64,000 nt of DNA from Vesta saturnalis (Eukaryota; Arthropoda; Insecta; Coleoptera; Lampyridae). Under the pieces are notes generated by a model that worked only from the letters and a program-made list of their open reading frames with translations, ran no database searches and was not told the DNA's origin. Where the stretch lies: assembly GCA_036346205.1 (NCBI GenBank), contig JARFJB010001979.1, positions 701,501-765,500 of the forward strand, written 5' to 3'. Made by a program: the position numbers and the translations under genes. Shown here piece after piece: positions 47,204 through 59,400 of this stretch (its first letter is position 1; each line of letters begins with the position of its first letter).

Positions 47204-47450
47204 CAAATTTCATCACGAAAGTAAATCTTTGCATAGGATTACTTATGAAAGAGTGCTGTGGATTTTCTGGATAGATTAAATTAAATAGATACATATTGAT
47301 GTTCCGATTACCTGTTGTAGAACTAAGTTTGCATATAAATATACCTCTACATCATGTTTAATAGCGAAGAAAAGGAAGAGAAAAATGAAGTAGGTAAATT
47401 TTAACACGAAAGCAAATCTTCACATTGGATTACTTATGAAGTTACGCTTT
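47204..47450. repeat. Direct duplication, about 190-bp spacing
   Basis: 47204-47260 and 47394-47450 share AAATTT, then CACGAAAG, AAATCTT and GGATTACTTATGAA in the same order, with substitutions. Confidence 0.65.
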
Positions 47451-47769
47451 AGAGTTCCTGCACATTTCTCTCCTATTTTTTATTTTGAAAGAGTGAAAAA
47501 AAGGAGAAAACATTCTTATTAGTTTTTACGTAGATTTTGTTTACAAACAAAGCATTATATTAGAAAAGACACAATGTTGCCATTTATGGCCAATGTAAAA
47601 ATTTCCAATTTCCATTTTATATATGTAATAGAACGGTCTGAAGAATAGAATTTACTTTTCACACGACCACATTGAAAAGTAACCTATATACTACTCTTTA
47701 CTCCCACGGAAAGTGGCTTATATTCATACGTGGGTGGAAAATAATTGCCGCGTACGTACGGAAAGTAAC

Positions 47770-47842
47770 TTTCCGCACGTGTGTGATAAGTTGTCCTATT
47801 CCGAATATAAATCGACACTCTTACCAACTGAGCTATGAGGGC
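47770..47842 (-). repeat. tRNA-derived SINE-like head (A box only)
   Basis: The minus strand reads GCCCTCATAGCTCAGTTGGT followed by AAGAG, a good D arm and A box. No matching anticodon stem or B box was found downstream, so this is a decayed tRNA-like sequence or SINE head rather than a tRNA gene. Confidence 0.35.
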
Positions 47843-48149
47843 ATGCTTGTTAATTCTGATTCGAGGTACTTACGTCTTATAAAATTTATAATAGTAAAAT
47901 AAATTAATAATAATGAAGCGCCTAATTCTGGTCTTCTAGGTGTTACGTTAAAAAATAATGTTTTTTTTTTACTTGAAACTGATTATTAAAAATAAATCAA
48001 GTCTCTTGAAATGGTTGGCATTAGCCTCTTGCACACATTATGCCAAATAACACATCCACTTTTCTTTTTTTTCTTTTAGTTCATTTTTCAATGATTTAAA
48101 TACGCAAGGCAATTAATCCTTAAAACTGGTAATTTATTATCTACTTGTT

Positions 48150-48216
<67 letters not shown>
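48150..48216. repeat. (TA)n microsatellite
   Basis: About 33 TA units. Confidence 0.95.
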
Positions 48217-48219
<3 letters not shown>

Positions 48220-48894
48220 CACTCTGCAAGTTAGGCAACCCAATAAACGTTCGTCGAATTCTCCCAGTGCTTAAAAAAATAGATAGGCTTTGAAAAATTT
48301 GTAAAAAACCTCCTGAACCTTAACAGTAATTTGAGCTAAATTTTGGTCTCTATGTTTACCACTTTAATTTGTAGTCTTAAAAATAGTTTACGCCGTCCCT
48401 GCGTAGAGCGCGCATATTCTTCAATCAAGTGCGGCTCAACGTCAGGTGATTTAGTTGTATTCCAGCATTCATATGTTAAACTGCACGTATTTGTTTGAAA
48501 AGTGGTTTCTATATGTGCCACTGTCCTTTAAAAAATAGTGAATTTTTTTACAGTTTTGGCCTTTTTTCTCTATAGCGAGCACGTTTGTCAAAAGAATGGG
48601 TAAGTAAATATAAAATATTGTTGTGTATACCAGTATACCACTTATTATTGAAACTGTAGTGTGGATTATATCTGAGATGGTCGGCATACTTGTTATTTGT
48701 ATTTTGGTTCAGTTAGACCATTATGTTGAAAAATTATAGCCAGGGTATTCAAAATTTTTTATGTGATACGAACTAATCATGTAATGCTATATAGGTTCAA
48801 TTCAGGTGTAAATTATACTAAGTTTTTAGAATGTAGCTACAAATATATTCAAATATTATTTATTTTATTATTGAGAAAATAATTCAGGCTTTAA

Positions 48895-51206
48895 CTCTTT
48901 ATACCTATATTATTAAAATTTGAATGTCTTTACATTTTCCCTTTTATTTCTTAGATAAACTTCGGAATGCTACCAGGGCTCTATTGTTCGATGATGACCA
49001 AATTGGTTCAGATAAAGCTTATGGTGTTCTGGACTCCTTGTCCATTCCTGAAGAACAAGCTGAAAACTCAGAATAAGAAGGGGATAGCGATGCAGATGAT
49101 GAAAAATTACAAACGACCACGAGTAATTCTCCTAGGCTTTCACGAAGTATTTCCTTGCCATCTACATCAACAGCTGATCCAATGGATTGGAATAGTGACG
49201 ATTCCATAAATGATCCAGATTACCAAATTGATGATACTCCCGTCAAACGTAAGCCGTTTTTTGATACTAGCGATTCTTCAGCCGATGAAGATCATATAGA
49301 AAACACCACAGGTACTACCCAGGATTTTTGTGATTTTCGATCGTCTGATTGGAATAAAATGGCAATAGATCCAAAACTATATAAACAATATTCATATTCG
49401 GGTGTTTATAAACCAAATTTTTCTGTAAACTTCGAATCCCCTAAAGAAATATTTTTTCATTTTTTTTCAGAATGTAGACACCACATATTACTTGAGTCTG
49501 AACGTTATGCTACTCAAAATAATATAAATAATTTAAATTTGTCTGAAAAAGAGTTGGATGCTTTTTTAGGAATTCTAATTATAACAGGGGTCCACTGATC
49601 AAAATCTACATGTCAGTCGGATAGCTAACATAATGTCATTGAGGCGATTTTTGCAAATTTTAAGATACCTGCATGCAAATGACAACACTCAAATGCCTAA
49701 AAGGGGACAAGAAGGTTTTGATAAACTTTACAAAATCAGGCCACTGCTAAATATTTTGGCAAACAAATATAGGACATCCTGTTCAATAAGTCGACACGTG
49801 TCCATAGATGAAACCATGGTAGGTTTTAAAGGCAGAACAAGCCTAAAACAATACATGCCCTTAAAACCTACCAAAAGAGGTTTCAAAGTTTGGTCGCTAG
49901 CGTGCGCGGAAACTAGATATTTGTATAATTTTATTGTCTATGAAGGAAAATCCGATTCATCTGAAACAGGCACTTTAGGAGAAAAACTGTTCTTGCTTTA
50001 TCAGAATCACTCAGAAATAAGGGAAGGTGGCTATATTTTGATAGTTTCTTTTCTACGATACCTCTTTTATCAAATTTGCTTTCGTTGGAGTTTTTTGCGT
50101 GTGGTACATTTCGTACAAATAGAAAATTTTATCCAAAAGATAAATTAGCTTCAGATAAAGAATCAAAAATTGGGGGACTCAGATTTCGTACAATCGAATG
50201 ACATATCAATTGTCAAATGGAGAGACAGAGGTTCGAAACCTGTTGTAATTGTAAGCAATTTTCATAATCCTTTAGAAACATCTCAAGTTACCAGGACAAA
50301 TAAAAACGGGGAACAAGAGGTAATTAAATGTCCACAGGTAATCAAAGATTATAATAAATTCATGGGGGGCGTAGACCACTTTGATCAGTTACTTGAATGT
50401 TATAGTGTGTCTAAAAAATCTCGTAGGTGGTGGGTAAAACTGTTTTATTATCTTCTTGACACAGCAATTGTAAATTCTTACATTGTACATTGCCAGGAAA
50501 GAAAAAGATCAAAAAAATAATACCACAATTACAATTTCGGAGTATTTTAGCAAATCAACTGATAAACGACTTTCAAGGAAAAAATAAAAGAGAGCCCCAA
50601 AAAGGTAACAAAACAACAAAAGATCTCTACAGTTGGATCAGAGAGGCCAATAAGTGTATCCAGTACATTACGTTAATCAAATGTTGGTTCGCATCTGGCT
50701 TCTAAAGGAACTTACAGAAGGTGCGCTTACTGTAGCACCAAAAAAAACGTCAAAAGATCAAATATTATATGTAATGAATGTGGTGTTGCTTTGTGCATAG
50801 CATGCTATAAACCGTTTCATGATAAGTAGTACTTGTTTTTTAAAATTTGACAGAGAAATAAATATTTCGCCGCATTTTTGTTCCTTCATGTATGCTATTA
50901 AGTATTTTTCAGAACAATTGTATTTCATTCTGTTTTTTTTTTTTTTGTTATGAATAAATATTTTTTGCTAAACTATCTCTTGTTGTTTTATTTTCAAATA
51001 AGTGGCTTCTATATCTACCACTAAATTTGTAAAAATAACGAGGATCCCAAACGGATAGTGGCAAATATTGTGACCATCCCGAATTTCAAAAAAGGACAAG
51101 CAAAATTTTTTTTTAATATTTTTGTTGATTTCAATACACGGAATTTGGCCTATTAAACCAAAAAAAACATAAAAATACATTAAAAATAGTTTTGTCCTAT
51201 AAAGGG
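48895..51206 (+). mobile_element. Second piggyBac-type element, about 2.3 kb (ends tentative)
   Basis: The right end AAAGGGTTAA (TTAA at 51207-51210) gives the inverted terminus CCCTTTATAGGACAAA. The left candidate TTAACTCTTTATA (TTAA at 48891-48894) matches only the first 8-9 bases. That left end lies just 29 bp from an in-frame ATG (48924), which is unusually tight. An alternative start through an upstream exon (ATGG|GTAAGT at about 48597) would put the true left end further left. Confidence 0.6.
48924..50828 (+). pseudogene. piggyBac transposase pseudogene (PGBD-like)
   Basis: The N-terminal acidic region reads DKLRNATRALLFDDDQIGSD and, after one in-frame TAA near 49073, EGDSDADDE and DWNSDDS. 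The catalytic domain contains LDAFLGILIITGVH, then a deletion and frameshift at about 49597, NLHVSRIANIMSLRRFLQIL, SIDETMVGFKG (Asp 1), frame changes near 50030 and 50165 around YFDSFFSTIPLL (Asp 2), and NKFMGGVDHFDQ (Asp 3). A Cys-rich C-terminus (CAYC...CNECGVALCIACY) ends at 50828. All three Asp are preserved although the frame is broken four or more times. Confidence 0.85.
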
Positions 51207-51717
51207 TTAAGGTACTCCCAAACATATTAGGGACCTAAACATAAATGAATTATCCAACAAAGTACGTCCAAATACATTGTTGTCATTATGTGCTACGTAC
51301 TACTTTATATGTAACTCACAACGTAGATATTTCTAAATATTTAAAAGTAGACATTTTTGAAAAGAAAAAATGATGGATATAAACCAAAGAAATCAATTAT
51401 TTTAACCATCCAGCAAATTAACCATTTCATAACAACAGCTTCTGACGATCAGTTTCTATTCATCAAGGTGAGTTTAAAGTAATGTGTATTAGGGGAATTA
51501 GGAGAAAAAGGGAAGTTTCGGCAGGTAGGTGTAAAACATTTTAAAAATCATAATTTTGCCGCCACAACAGCACTATTCTTAAGAAAACTGCTTGAAGGAG
51601 AATACCTAATATGGCCGCGGAGACATCGTTTGTGGAAGTTGATAATTGTTTGAGTTGGATTTTTTATGTGCTACAACGTAAGTTTTCAATGTTTTTCACT
51701 TTCATCACTTTGTACTA

Positions 51718-51720
<3 letters not shown>

Positions 51721-51782
<62 letters not shown>
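51721..51782. repeat. (TA)n microsatellite
   Basis: About 31 TA units. Confidence 0.95.
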
Positions 51783-51786
<4 letters not shown>

Positions 51787-51983
51787 TGCTCGAACTAGTA
51801 TTACGTCACATCAAAGTATGTGAACACTTTTATAACTTAACTAATCAGTTATTAAAAGTGACATTATACTCCATAATTAAGCTCGAAATGGGGTTTGATA
51901 ATAAAGGTATACTTAAAAAACACGAAACCTTCCTCACAAGGTATATATTGAAAATCTTAGTGAAACATAACAAAAGGGTGACT

Positions 51984-52012
51984 AGTTTCGACACACAGTG
52001 TCATCTTCAGAC
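51984..52012 (-). ncRNA. Hammerhead-like hairpin motif
   Basis: The minus strand reads CTGAAGATGACACTG followed by TGTGTCGAAAC: CUGANGA, a GACA/TGTC stem and GAAAC. It has the same architecture as the motif at 15988-16020 but a different stem sequence. Activity is unproven. Confidence 0.3.
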
Positions 52013-52430
52013 CTTAAACTAATATTACAATTTAACACCATATATGAAATTCAATTTAAAAAACTTACAGTTATCCAATAACTTGCGATCATTAAGCACA
52101 TACCTTTGCGATTGTATTCAGAACTCAATTGCTATCAAAGTTAAAAGCCTAGTTATGTGTTGAAATACATAAAGAGGAGAAATAAGAAATAATCTTTTAA
52201 CAGGTTGTTCCATCAAAGGACAGTTTCAATGTTAAAAAATAATAAAAATCACCAAACTAGTTGAAAAACAGAAAAAAACAACAATTGAGCCCTAGAAGAG
52301 GAACTCATAAAACTTAAATAAAGAAATTTTTAAAAAACCATAAACGCCTAAAATTAAATTCAATAAAATAGTTGAAAACAATAACCTAAAAAAGTTACCT
52401 ATTACAGTACAAACGATATTACTATAAATT

Positions 52431-52582
52431 TAAGAAGTAAAATTGTAGAGTTGAACAAATTTCTAAATGTGTTTTGACCTACACATTAGAAAATGGGAAT
52501 TTCCTTTTACTTTAGTTTTCATAAAAGGAAAAACTCCAATTACCATTCCATTCTCAATAAAACTCTACAATTTTACTTCTTC
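52431..52582. repeat. Inverted repeat (about 150-bp hairpin)
   Basis: AAGAAGTAAAATTGTAGAGT pairs with ACTCTACAATTTTACTTCTT, and inner CCTTTTA...TAAAAGG also pairs. It is probably a foldback or MITE end, directly upstream of a tyrosine-recombinase-like fragment. Confidence 0.7.
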
Positions 52583-52624
52583 TATTTGTAAAACTTGATA
52601 ATCCCGAAACATACACGAGTCATT

Positions 52625-52790
52625 GTTTTCGAAGATCATCAGCTACAATTGTAGTAGATGCAGGAGATGTTACCTTTCTTAAGAGACACGGAGGATACAA
52701 ATCTGATGCTGTCGCTGATGGGTATTTCAATCATTCAATGATTCGGACACGAACAGAATGGACAATGCGTTTAAAACGGTAGGCGCTGTA
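52625..52790 (+). pseudogene. Tyrosine recombinase, C-terminal catalytic fragment
   Basis: One frame reads TSHCFRRSSATIVVDAGD, then FLKRHGGYKSDAVADGYF. It contains the HxxR motif (HCFR), a second conserved His (KRHGG) and the nucleophilic Tyr (GYF) with the spacing of eukaryotic tyrosine recombinases (Crypton/DIRS-like or related uncharacterised insect proteins). It ends in TAG shortly after. The first catalytic Arg and the N-terminal half are not seen nearby; the fragment starts right at the edge of the hairpin at 52431-52582. Confidence 0.6.
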
Positions 52791-53454
52791 CGTGAAACAT
52801 GTGAAGATATTGCTCAGGCAGCGATATTACAAAATATAAATCCACAAGCATCAACTTGAAGCACAATTACAAGCAATACAGTTTCTCGTAACATCCAGGA
52901 AAAAATAGAAACTTATCTTTCCCTCACACCATTGCAATTTACAAATTGTAGCAAAAATCAGTTCACATTTAATTTTTATACCATTAAGGAGGAAAGATGT
53001 GTTAGAAGAATTCAAAGAACAGTAGGTACATTATTTAGTGGTTGTAAAGAAAATAGATAAGATGGCAATGTGTAGATCATATATGTTTACGTTCTCAGCT
53101 GTCAAAAAATTTCCACTTAAATATCGCCTCGCCTCGAAAAAATTTCCGGAAATTTTTCGGGTCGCTATGGTAACAAGTCAAAATAAAGGTATCTTATTGG
53201 TTTTAAAATAGAGGTGTGAAATTTTCACTTGCAATCTCCCTAGTGCTTGAATTATTTCCGGAATTTTTTTCGAGTCACGAATGTTTTGTAAATTATCCGG
53301 AGTCGAAGACGAGAGATAATTGTCTCAAAACATTCTCGAACGAGAAGAAATTTCCGGTAATTAATTCAAGCAGGTGGGGGATTCAGCAAGAAAATATCCC
53401 AAGAATATCTGTTGCTATTGACGACGGGATATTTTCGGGGATAATATAACTAGT

Positions 53455-53580
53455 GTTATGATTTATCATCGATGATAGCACGAGTTAAAACCGATGAAAA
53501 TTGAACGAGTGCGAAGTACGAGTTCAATTTTCTAAAGGTTTTAACGAGTGGTATCATCGGTTGTTAATCATAACACGTGT
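53455..53580. repeat. Hairpin (inverted repeat) element
   Basis: TTATGATTTATCATCGATGA and the following AGTTAAAACC pair with GGTTTTAACGAGTGGTATCA and TCGGTTGTTAATCATAA; an inner AATTGAACGAGT...GTACGAGTTCAATT stem is also present. A short palindrome GGTGATAAAATTACCACC follows at about 53710-53727. Confidence 0.75.
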
Positions 53581-55560
53581 TATATTTGGTAAGAGAATAT
53601 AATGAACGTTAATAGAAAATATATATTTTTAAAGTCTACAATTTTAAACGATTTGTCACTTTGACAGTAAACTATTTTATCCATTAAAATCATGTGACAG
53701 TTAACATGCGGTGATAAAATTACCACCGATTTGATAGCCTATTCGGCGATTTTGTTTTGTATTTTAACCAATGAAAGTAATCAAAAATGTACCATGTGAC
53801 ATGTGAATTATATTCTCGTGAAAATAAAGTCTAAATAACGTGAAAAACTATGTTTGCAACGCTGCATTAGTTTCACTAAAAATATAACCTACAATTTTCA
53901 AAAGTCAAGCTACGGTAGTGACTTTTGTTATTTTGACAGTGCTACAACACTCTCCCTAGATTTCTAATTTTTCTAATGCAAAAAAAGATGGAAATGGAAC
54001 AGAGTATACATATATTGTATACCCTATATGTGTAATTAGAATTTAAAATTAGAGGTTTCAAAAGTGACTGAATACAAGAAATAGTCATTGTAACTGTGAT
54101 AAGCATCTGAATTATTTTCATATATTCTCCATTTTTAAAGAATAAAGGGGTTTTTCTCAACTGTAACATAATTGCATTTTGCAGTTTGTTTAGATAAACA
54201 AACACTTATGACATCAACAAGGAGTTGACTTGTAAATTCCTATAAAAATAAAATGTAAGCTTAGAGTTCTATTCATTTACTATTTACCTGCCCGACTTAT
54301 GGTCTTTTACAAACAAATATATACATTAATGTTATCTTTCGATTTCCAAAATACGTGCCCTGATAATTTGACTGGCCTTCATATTAGATTTGACACATTG
54401 GTAAGCATTAACGAGTTCTGTACGGCATGTCAACATTCCCATAGACTAAAGATGCTTGTTTTCGAACCGTATTAAAACCGATTCATTGGTGACAGAGAAT
54501 TTTGATTCGTAAAAATGTGTGATTTTAAAATATTTATATTTCTAAATATGTTTATTATTTGATTACTGTTAAAACTACATAATTATACATTTTAGGGACT
54601 ACAATAATTCATATGCATACATTAAAGAACCGTTGAATGCAATTCAACCACTGTATTACCCAGAAAGCAATTTTTTGATGGTTGTAAACAAGGCCTATGC
54701 GCAGTTAGTAGCAATAACATTTGTAGGAGGAGCATTTACAGAATCTGTTCGTTAAACGTAGTATAGTCATTATAATGTTTAGATTATTATTATTGTGGTC
54801 AAGAACGGTAATTTCCCATGTGACCAACTAGATTCTGACCGAACATGCTTATCATATATGACAGAGAATACACAGCTTTATGATCCTGTACCATAATAAT
54901 ATAATATTGGTTTACTTAAAACAGTTACATTTCCTCTTATAATAAAAGTATACATAATTGTTGAGTCTAATATCTATCTGTTAGATCTGGAGTCAAGAAT
55001 TATAAATAAACAACTCCAAACCGCTGAAGCTAAAGCTTGTGTGTGGATTTTGGGTAGTACTCTATTACTACTCCACTGAAGAAAGAACAAGAGAACAATA
55101 TGGTAACTGTCTTATCATGTTCATTTTTACCTCACAATACGAAAGTATTGGTAGGTATTTTAATCAGTCGGCGAAATTTCGAGTGCAGCACTTTAGTTTT
55201 TGTGAATTATCACAAAATAGAAAATAGATAGAAAGTAGACCCGGGGATTATTAAAGAGGATTAAATTTGCTTTAAAATGAGCTACCATACTTAAACATTG
55301 CTTTACCGTACGTTGGAAAAAGAGGTTCAAACATGAAAGTTTCAGAATGTATGTCTGTCTGTATGTGTTCCAGCGCGATAGCGTCCACAAAGACAATCTG
55401 ATCGTCATGAAATTTGGTACCCAGGTTCGGATCCATGAGTAGACGGAATGATGAACTTTTGAGCGATATCTGTCTAGTCAAAATGGAATTCCAGATTTCG
55501 ACTATTGTTATTACCACCTAGAATTGAATATCTACCAAGTTTTTCGTTTGTTCGTGAACT
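53581..55560. other. AT-rich DNA, mostly unrecognised
   Basis: No gene was recognised. 55340-55400 contains a TGTATGTCTGTCTGTATGTG tract and CGATAGCGTCCACAAAGACA, typical of a dispersed repeat. Confidence 0.4.
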
Positions 55561-55625
55561 ACTCCGGTAGCGCAGTGCCAGCGCGTTTAGTTGATGTTCC
55601 GGCGTCTCGGGTTCAAGACGCATAA
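55561..55625 (+). repeat. tRNA-derived SINE-like head
   Basis: ACTCCGGTAGCGCAGTGCCA followed by GCGCG gives a D arm and A box. GCGTCTCGGGTTCAAGACGC, about 20 bp later, gives a T-arm-like hairpin with a B box. The acceptor stem does not close, so I read it as the head of a SINE-type repeat. Confidence 0.45.
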
Positions 55626-55654
55626 TGTACGAGGTTTTTTATCTTATCTTATTA

Positions 55655-55970
55655 GACGTGTTAAGGCATTTCTGCCATTTGAAACGATTTTTGAAAAAAA
55701 AAATGTTGGTCCTTTGGTCAAACATTTTCGAATTTTTTTTTAATTTTTACAGGTTTTGAGACTATTTTTTTGCCCTTTGCTAAGTTTTGATGCATTTTTG
55801 ACCATTTGAGACGATATTTTGAAAAAAAAAATTTTTGGCCCTTGGGCCAAAAATTTTCGAAAACTTTTTTTGCATTTTCACGTTTGAGAGCCATTTCTGG
55901 CCATTTGAGATGGTTTTTGCGGAAAAAACTTTTGTGGCCCTTTTCGGAAATTGCTAATATAACTGAAAAG
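55655..55970. repeat. Imperfect tandem repeat, about three units of 100-120 bp
   Basis: CCATTTGAGACGAT-like starts recur (about 55675, 55802 and 55900), each followed by an A-run, TTGGCCCTTGGGCCAAA-like sequence and TTTTCG. Confidence 0.65.
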
Positions 55971-55984
55971 TGGAAATTCCAGCA

Positions 55985-57431
55985 AGGTAATTAACTACCG
56001 GCCGATTAGCATTCTGAACAATTTTGCTAAAGTATTAGACATTATTATTCACAATAGAATATATCCTTCACTCAAAAGATTAATTTCAGAACATCAACAT
56101 GGATTTATGCAACAGCGGTCTATGGCTACTAACTAATGTCTGTCAGATGTCCTAGCTACTTCACTAGATAATCGTGGTCAAGTAGATACTATCTATACGG
56201 ATTTTAGCAAGGTAATTGATTCCATCCTGCATGACATTGTCATCACAACACTTAACCATTTTGGTTTTGATTATTTTCTAACCAGGTTTTTTAAATAATA
56301 TTTAAGTAACAGAGTGCAACGTGTTGCCCACAATAATTTTGTATCTGATACAATTTTTGTCACTTCGGGGGTTCCTCAAGGATCAAATTCAGGCCCACTT
56401 CTTTTTATTGTTTATTAATGATATTCCAGCTATAGTAGAATGTGGTGTTGTATTGTTTGCAGACGATTTTAAAATTTTTTCAGAGGTATCATCTGTTACT
56501 GATTGTCAATTTTTGCAACTGCACCTTAACCGTATTTCGAAGTGGTGTTCTGTGAACTGTTTAAAATTAAATAAAGCTAAATGTAAGGTTCTGTCGTATA
56601 CCAAAGAGCATAATCTAATTGTATATAATTACTGTTATGATTCAATGCAACTGGTAAGGTCGGAACTAGTGAAGGTCTTAGGAGTCTACTTTGATAACAG
56701 ATTTACTTTTTCATACCATATTAATGTCACTGTTCGCTCCGCAATATCTATGCTGGGATTTATTACATATACTTGTAGAAGTTTTTTAAATATAATTGCT
56801 TTCAGAACGTTGTTTTTCTCTTATGTGCGTAGCAAACTCGAATACTGTTCTTTAATTTGGTATCCTTTTTGTAATTATCCAATCAACGCATTAGAATCTA
56901 TTCAACGCGTTTCTTGAAACTGCTGTGGTTCAAAGTTAATGGCACTTATCCAGAACGGGCCTTTCCTCATAAGTCTTTACTACGTTCCACTTCCCGTCCT
57001 TAGAAAGTAGGAGAATTAAGTCTAGCTTAACGTTTATTTACAACATTATCCACAACAGACTAGCTACTCCTAAGTTGTTGTCTCTCATTAATTTTGTTGT
57101 TCCAGTTTATAAAACATGCCTTGCATATATTTTTTATCACTCTGCACCCAAAACTAATATTTTGTATTTGTTATCTATTATTAATTATTGTCGCATTTAC
57201 AATAAACAATATTCAAATGTGGATTTTAGTACTTTGGATAGTTTGTTAAGTTATTTAGAATCTGAAACTCAATGTTAAATTTTTTTATTACTATCTTAAT
57301 AACTTAAGCATTTAATTTTTAATTTTTAGCTAATTGTTTGCCTTCTTTCACCTATAATGTTATGTTTACGTTATATTGTCCTGTAATTGGATTATTTTCT
57401 GATGGACAGTAAATAATTATTATTATTATTA
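55985..57431 (+). mobile_element. 5'-truncated Jockey-type non-LTR retrotransposon
   Basis: RT coding sequence, a 3' UTR and an (ATT)n tail at about 57413-57431 on the plus strand. The 5' end is cut inside the RT domain, the usual outcome of incomplete target-primed reverse transcription. No endonuclease domain is present. Confidence 0.75.
55990..57278 (+). pseudogene. Non-LTR reverse transcriptase pseudogene
   Basis: Reads NNYRPISILNNFAKVLD, LISEHQHGFMQQRSMATN, IYTDFSKVIDSI (palm A), FVTSGVPQGSNSGPLLF, LFADDFKIFSEV (catalytic FADD at about 56456-56467), then ISKWCSVNCLKLNKAKC and VKVLGVYFDNRFTFSYHI, in the order of Jockey-superfamily RTs. There are stops near 56135 and 56297, frame changes near 56400, and a break at 56915; the last frame ends at 57278. 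Inactive. Confidence 0.8.
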
Positions 57432-57434
57432 ATC

Positions 57435-57582
57435 CTAACCTGTAGGACATTCTTACAAAATGAGTCAAAAACAGGCTGCGTCCAGTGGGAAACGTTGATG
57501 TGAGCAAATTTGCGACCGTATTTTTGGCAATTTCGCGTACTTCAGGGGGCGTACATACAAGATTTTCCTGATTACCTTCCAT
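57435..57582 (-). pseudogene. N-terminal fragment resembling a tyrosine-recombinase-like insect protein
   Basis: The minus strand begins MEGNQENLVCTPPEVREIAK followed by NTVANLL. The pattern P-E-V-R...NLL resembles the start of uncharacterised insect proteins that carry a tyrosine recombinase domain, the family suggested by the fragment at 52625-52790. Similarity is lost after about 30 codons and the frame runs into the (ATT)n tail of the Jockey-type element. Confidence 0.35.
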
Positions 57583-58103
57583 TTTCGTGTTTTGTGACAG
57601 AATTTGAATAGAAGAAAAGGGGACTAGATCAAATTTTCACTTATAACCATAAGACATTACCAACCGGCACAAAAATCCCTAAATCAACTAAAGTAAAAAA
57701 GTTTGTTTAAGGGATCAAACAAAAATTTTTTTTCCTGAAATTTGTTCTACATTTATTTAGGTTAATTTAAAAAAAATTTCATTCAAATCCTATGAGTGTT
57801 TTTCATTTTACACCCTTTTGCAAACCAATACACAAAGTTTTCAATGATGTTGTCACGAGAAGCCCCTCTTGTATACTGCTTTTCTTTTAAGTTCACATAG
57901 TATTTAGTGTACTTCTGTGTTACAGTGTTTTCGTTTTCTCATGTTGGCACTCACTGGTTTGTGATCTGTCAGCTCTACAAGTTTTGTTGTTTTCTTTACT
58001 TTATTAGTGTTTCAAAACAATAAACAAAGTTTTGTGATTGTGATGTGGGTTGTTTACCAGTAACTTCATTCTAAATTTATTTTACTGTTTTTTTAGTAGT
58101 AAA

Positions 58104-59400
58104 ATGCCTAGATCATAGAAAGTTTTTAAAAGGTGTAAAATGTGTAGGAAACTGCAAACGTGGTGTTTGTACACCAATATATCAATAACGAAAGTGCCGG
58201 TAGTGACTGTGATTCTCCTGAAGATGGGCCTAGGTCTACCCCATCGCAAAGAGATGCTCCCAAGTGAGAATAGTTAAGCAAGATAAAAATTGGTAAGGAT
58301 TTCCCATACTACAAAGATTAGATTAGATACTTAGGTAATTGTGATATCTATGACTTAGTTAGTTTAAAAACTATCCAAGATTTACTGAATAAAAATAGCT
58401 GTATGCGTACATTGTGGTACGAAACTTGGTCTTATTGCCACAAATAGAGTAAGCCTGAGTTTTATGTTAAAGCTTTGAGGTGTAATAGCTGTGAACTGAG
58501 TGCAAAGCAACAGCCCTGTTGTGTCTACAGAAAAGGCTGATGTAAATGTTATGTTAGCCTACAGTACCCGATGTATTGGAGCAGGCTAGCAAAGCACACG
58601 GACATTTGGTGGTGTCATGAACATGGCATCTTCTGCATTATTCAAGTGCTACAGCAATGTTCTTTGCGATGCGACAAAAGAAGTTTGTTTGGAAGCCATG
58701 GAGTCGAAGCAGAAGAAATAGAGATATTACTATTTTGCTGGACGGCTCATGGCAGAAACGTCGGCACACTTCACTAAATGTAGTCGTGACTGCAATTAGT
58801 GGGCCTACAGGTAAAGTTATGGATGCCCAGATATTATCTAAGCACTGCAGATGTCCAAGAAGATTTCAAAGAGAACATCACGCTAACTGTGTGGCCAATT
58901 ACGTGGGGTCGACCGGAGGCATGGAGGTTGCTAAGGTGGTAGATATTTTCAAACGGTCTCACACGTCCCACAATGTTAGATATAAGAACTATCTTGGTGA
59001 TGGTGGAACAGCTTCGTCCTCTACAGTGTCAAAGTTGAAACCCTATGGCTCTGACTTTACAATTAAGAAATTTGAATATGTCGGGCATGTTCAAAAGAGA
59101 ATGTCCTCTCGACTACTCAACTTGAAAAATAAAAAGGGCAAATAAGAACTTTCCGACGGCAAAGCAATTGGCGGTCGTGGCAGACTTACCGGGGTTGCAA
59201 TCAAACAGATTGCAATATATTATGGTATTGCCATTAGGCGAAATTCTGGTAACCTACAAAAAAGCTGTATGGATCTTTGCCCTAAAGATAAAACTAACTG
59301 GTGTAAATTTCAAAAAACAACTTTGAGCAATGAAAAATATGACCATAATGAACATCTCCATCTTCCTACCAGTGTCTGTTACACGTCCAATCTGCACTAG
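58104..59400 (+). pseudogene. Mutator-like transposase, N-terminal and central part
   Basis: ATG at 58104. The N-terminus is badly broken (KPEFYVKALRCNSCELSAKQ zinc-binding-like block, then FGGVMNMASSALFKCYSNVL in another frame). The catalytic part, 58657-59142, reads ILLDGSWQKRRHTSLNVVV, GSTGGMEVAKVVDIFKRS, NYLGDGGTASSSTVSKLKPY and YVGHVQKRMSSRLLNLK, the pattern of the insect Mutator-like transposase domain (D-GTWQKRG...SAGAME...YIGDGDS...CVGHVQKR). After a stop comes LSDGKAIGGRGRLT, IAIYYGIAIRRNSGN and CPKDKTNWCKF. The C-terminus is found 3.2 kb further on. Confidence 0.75.
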
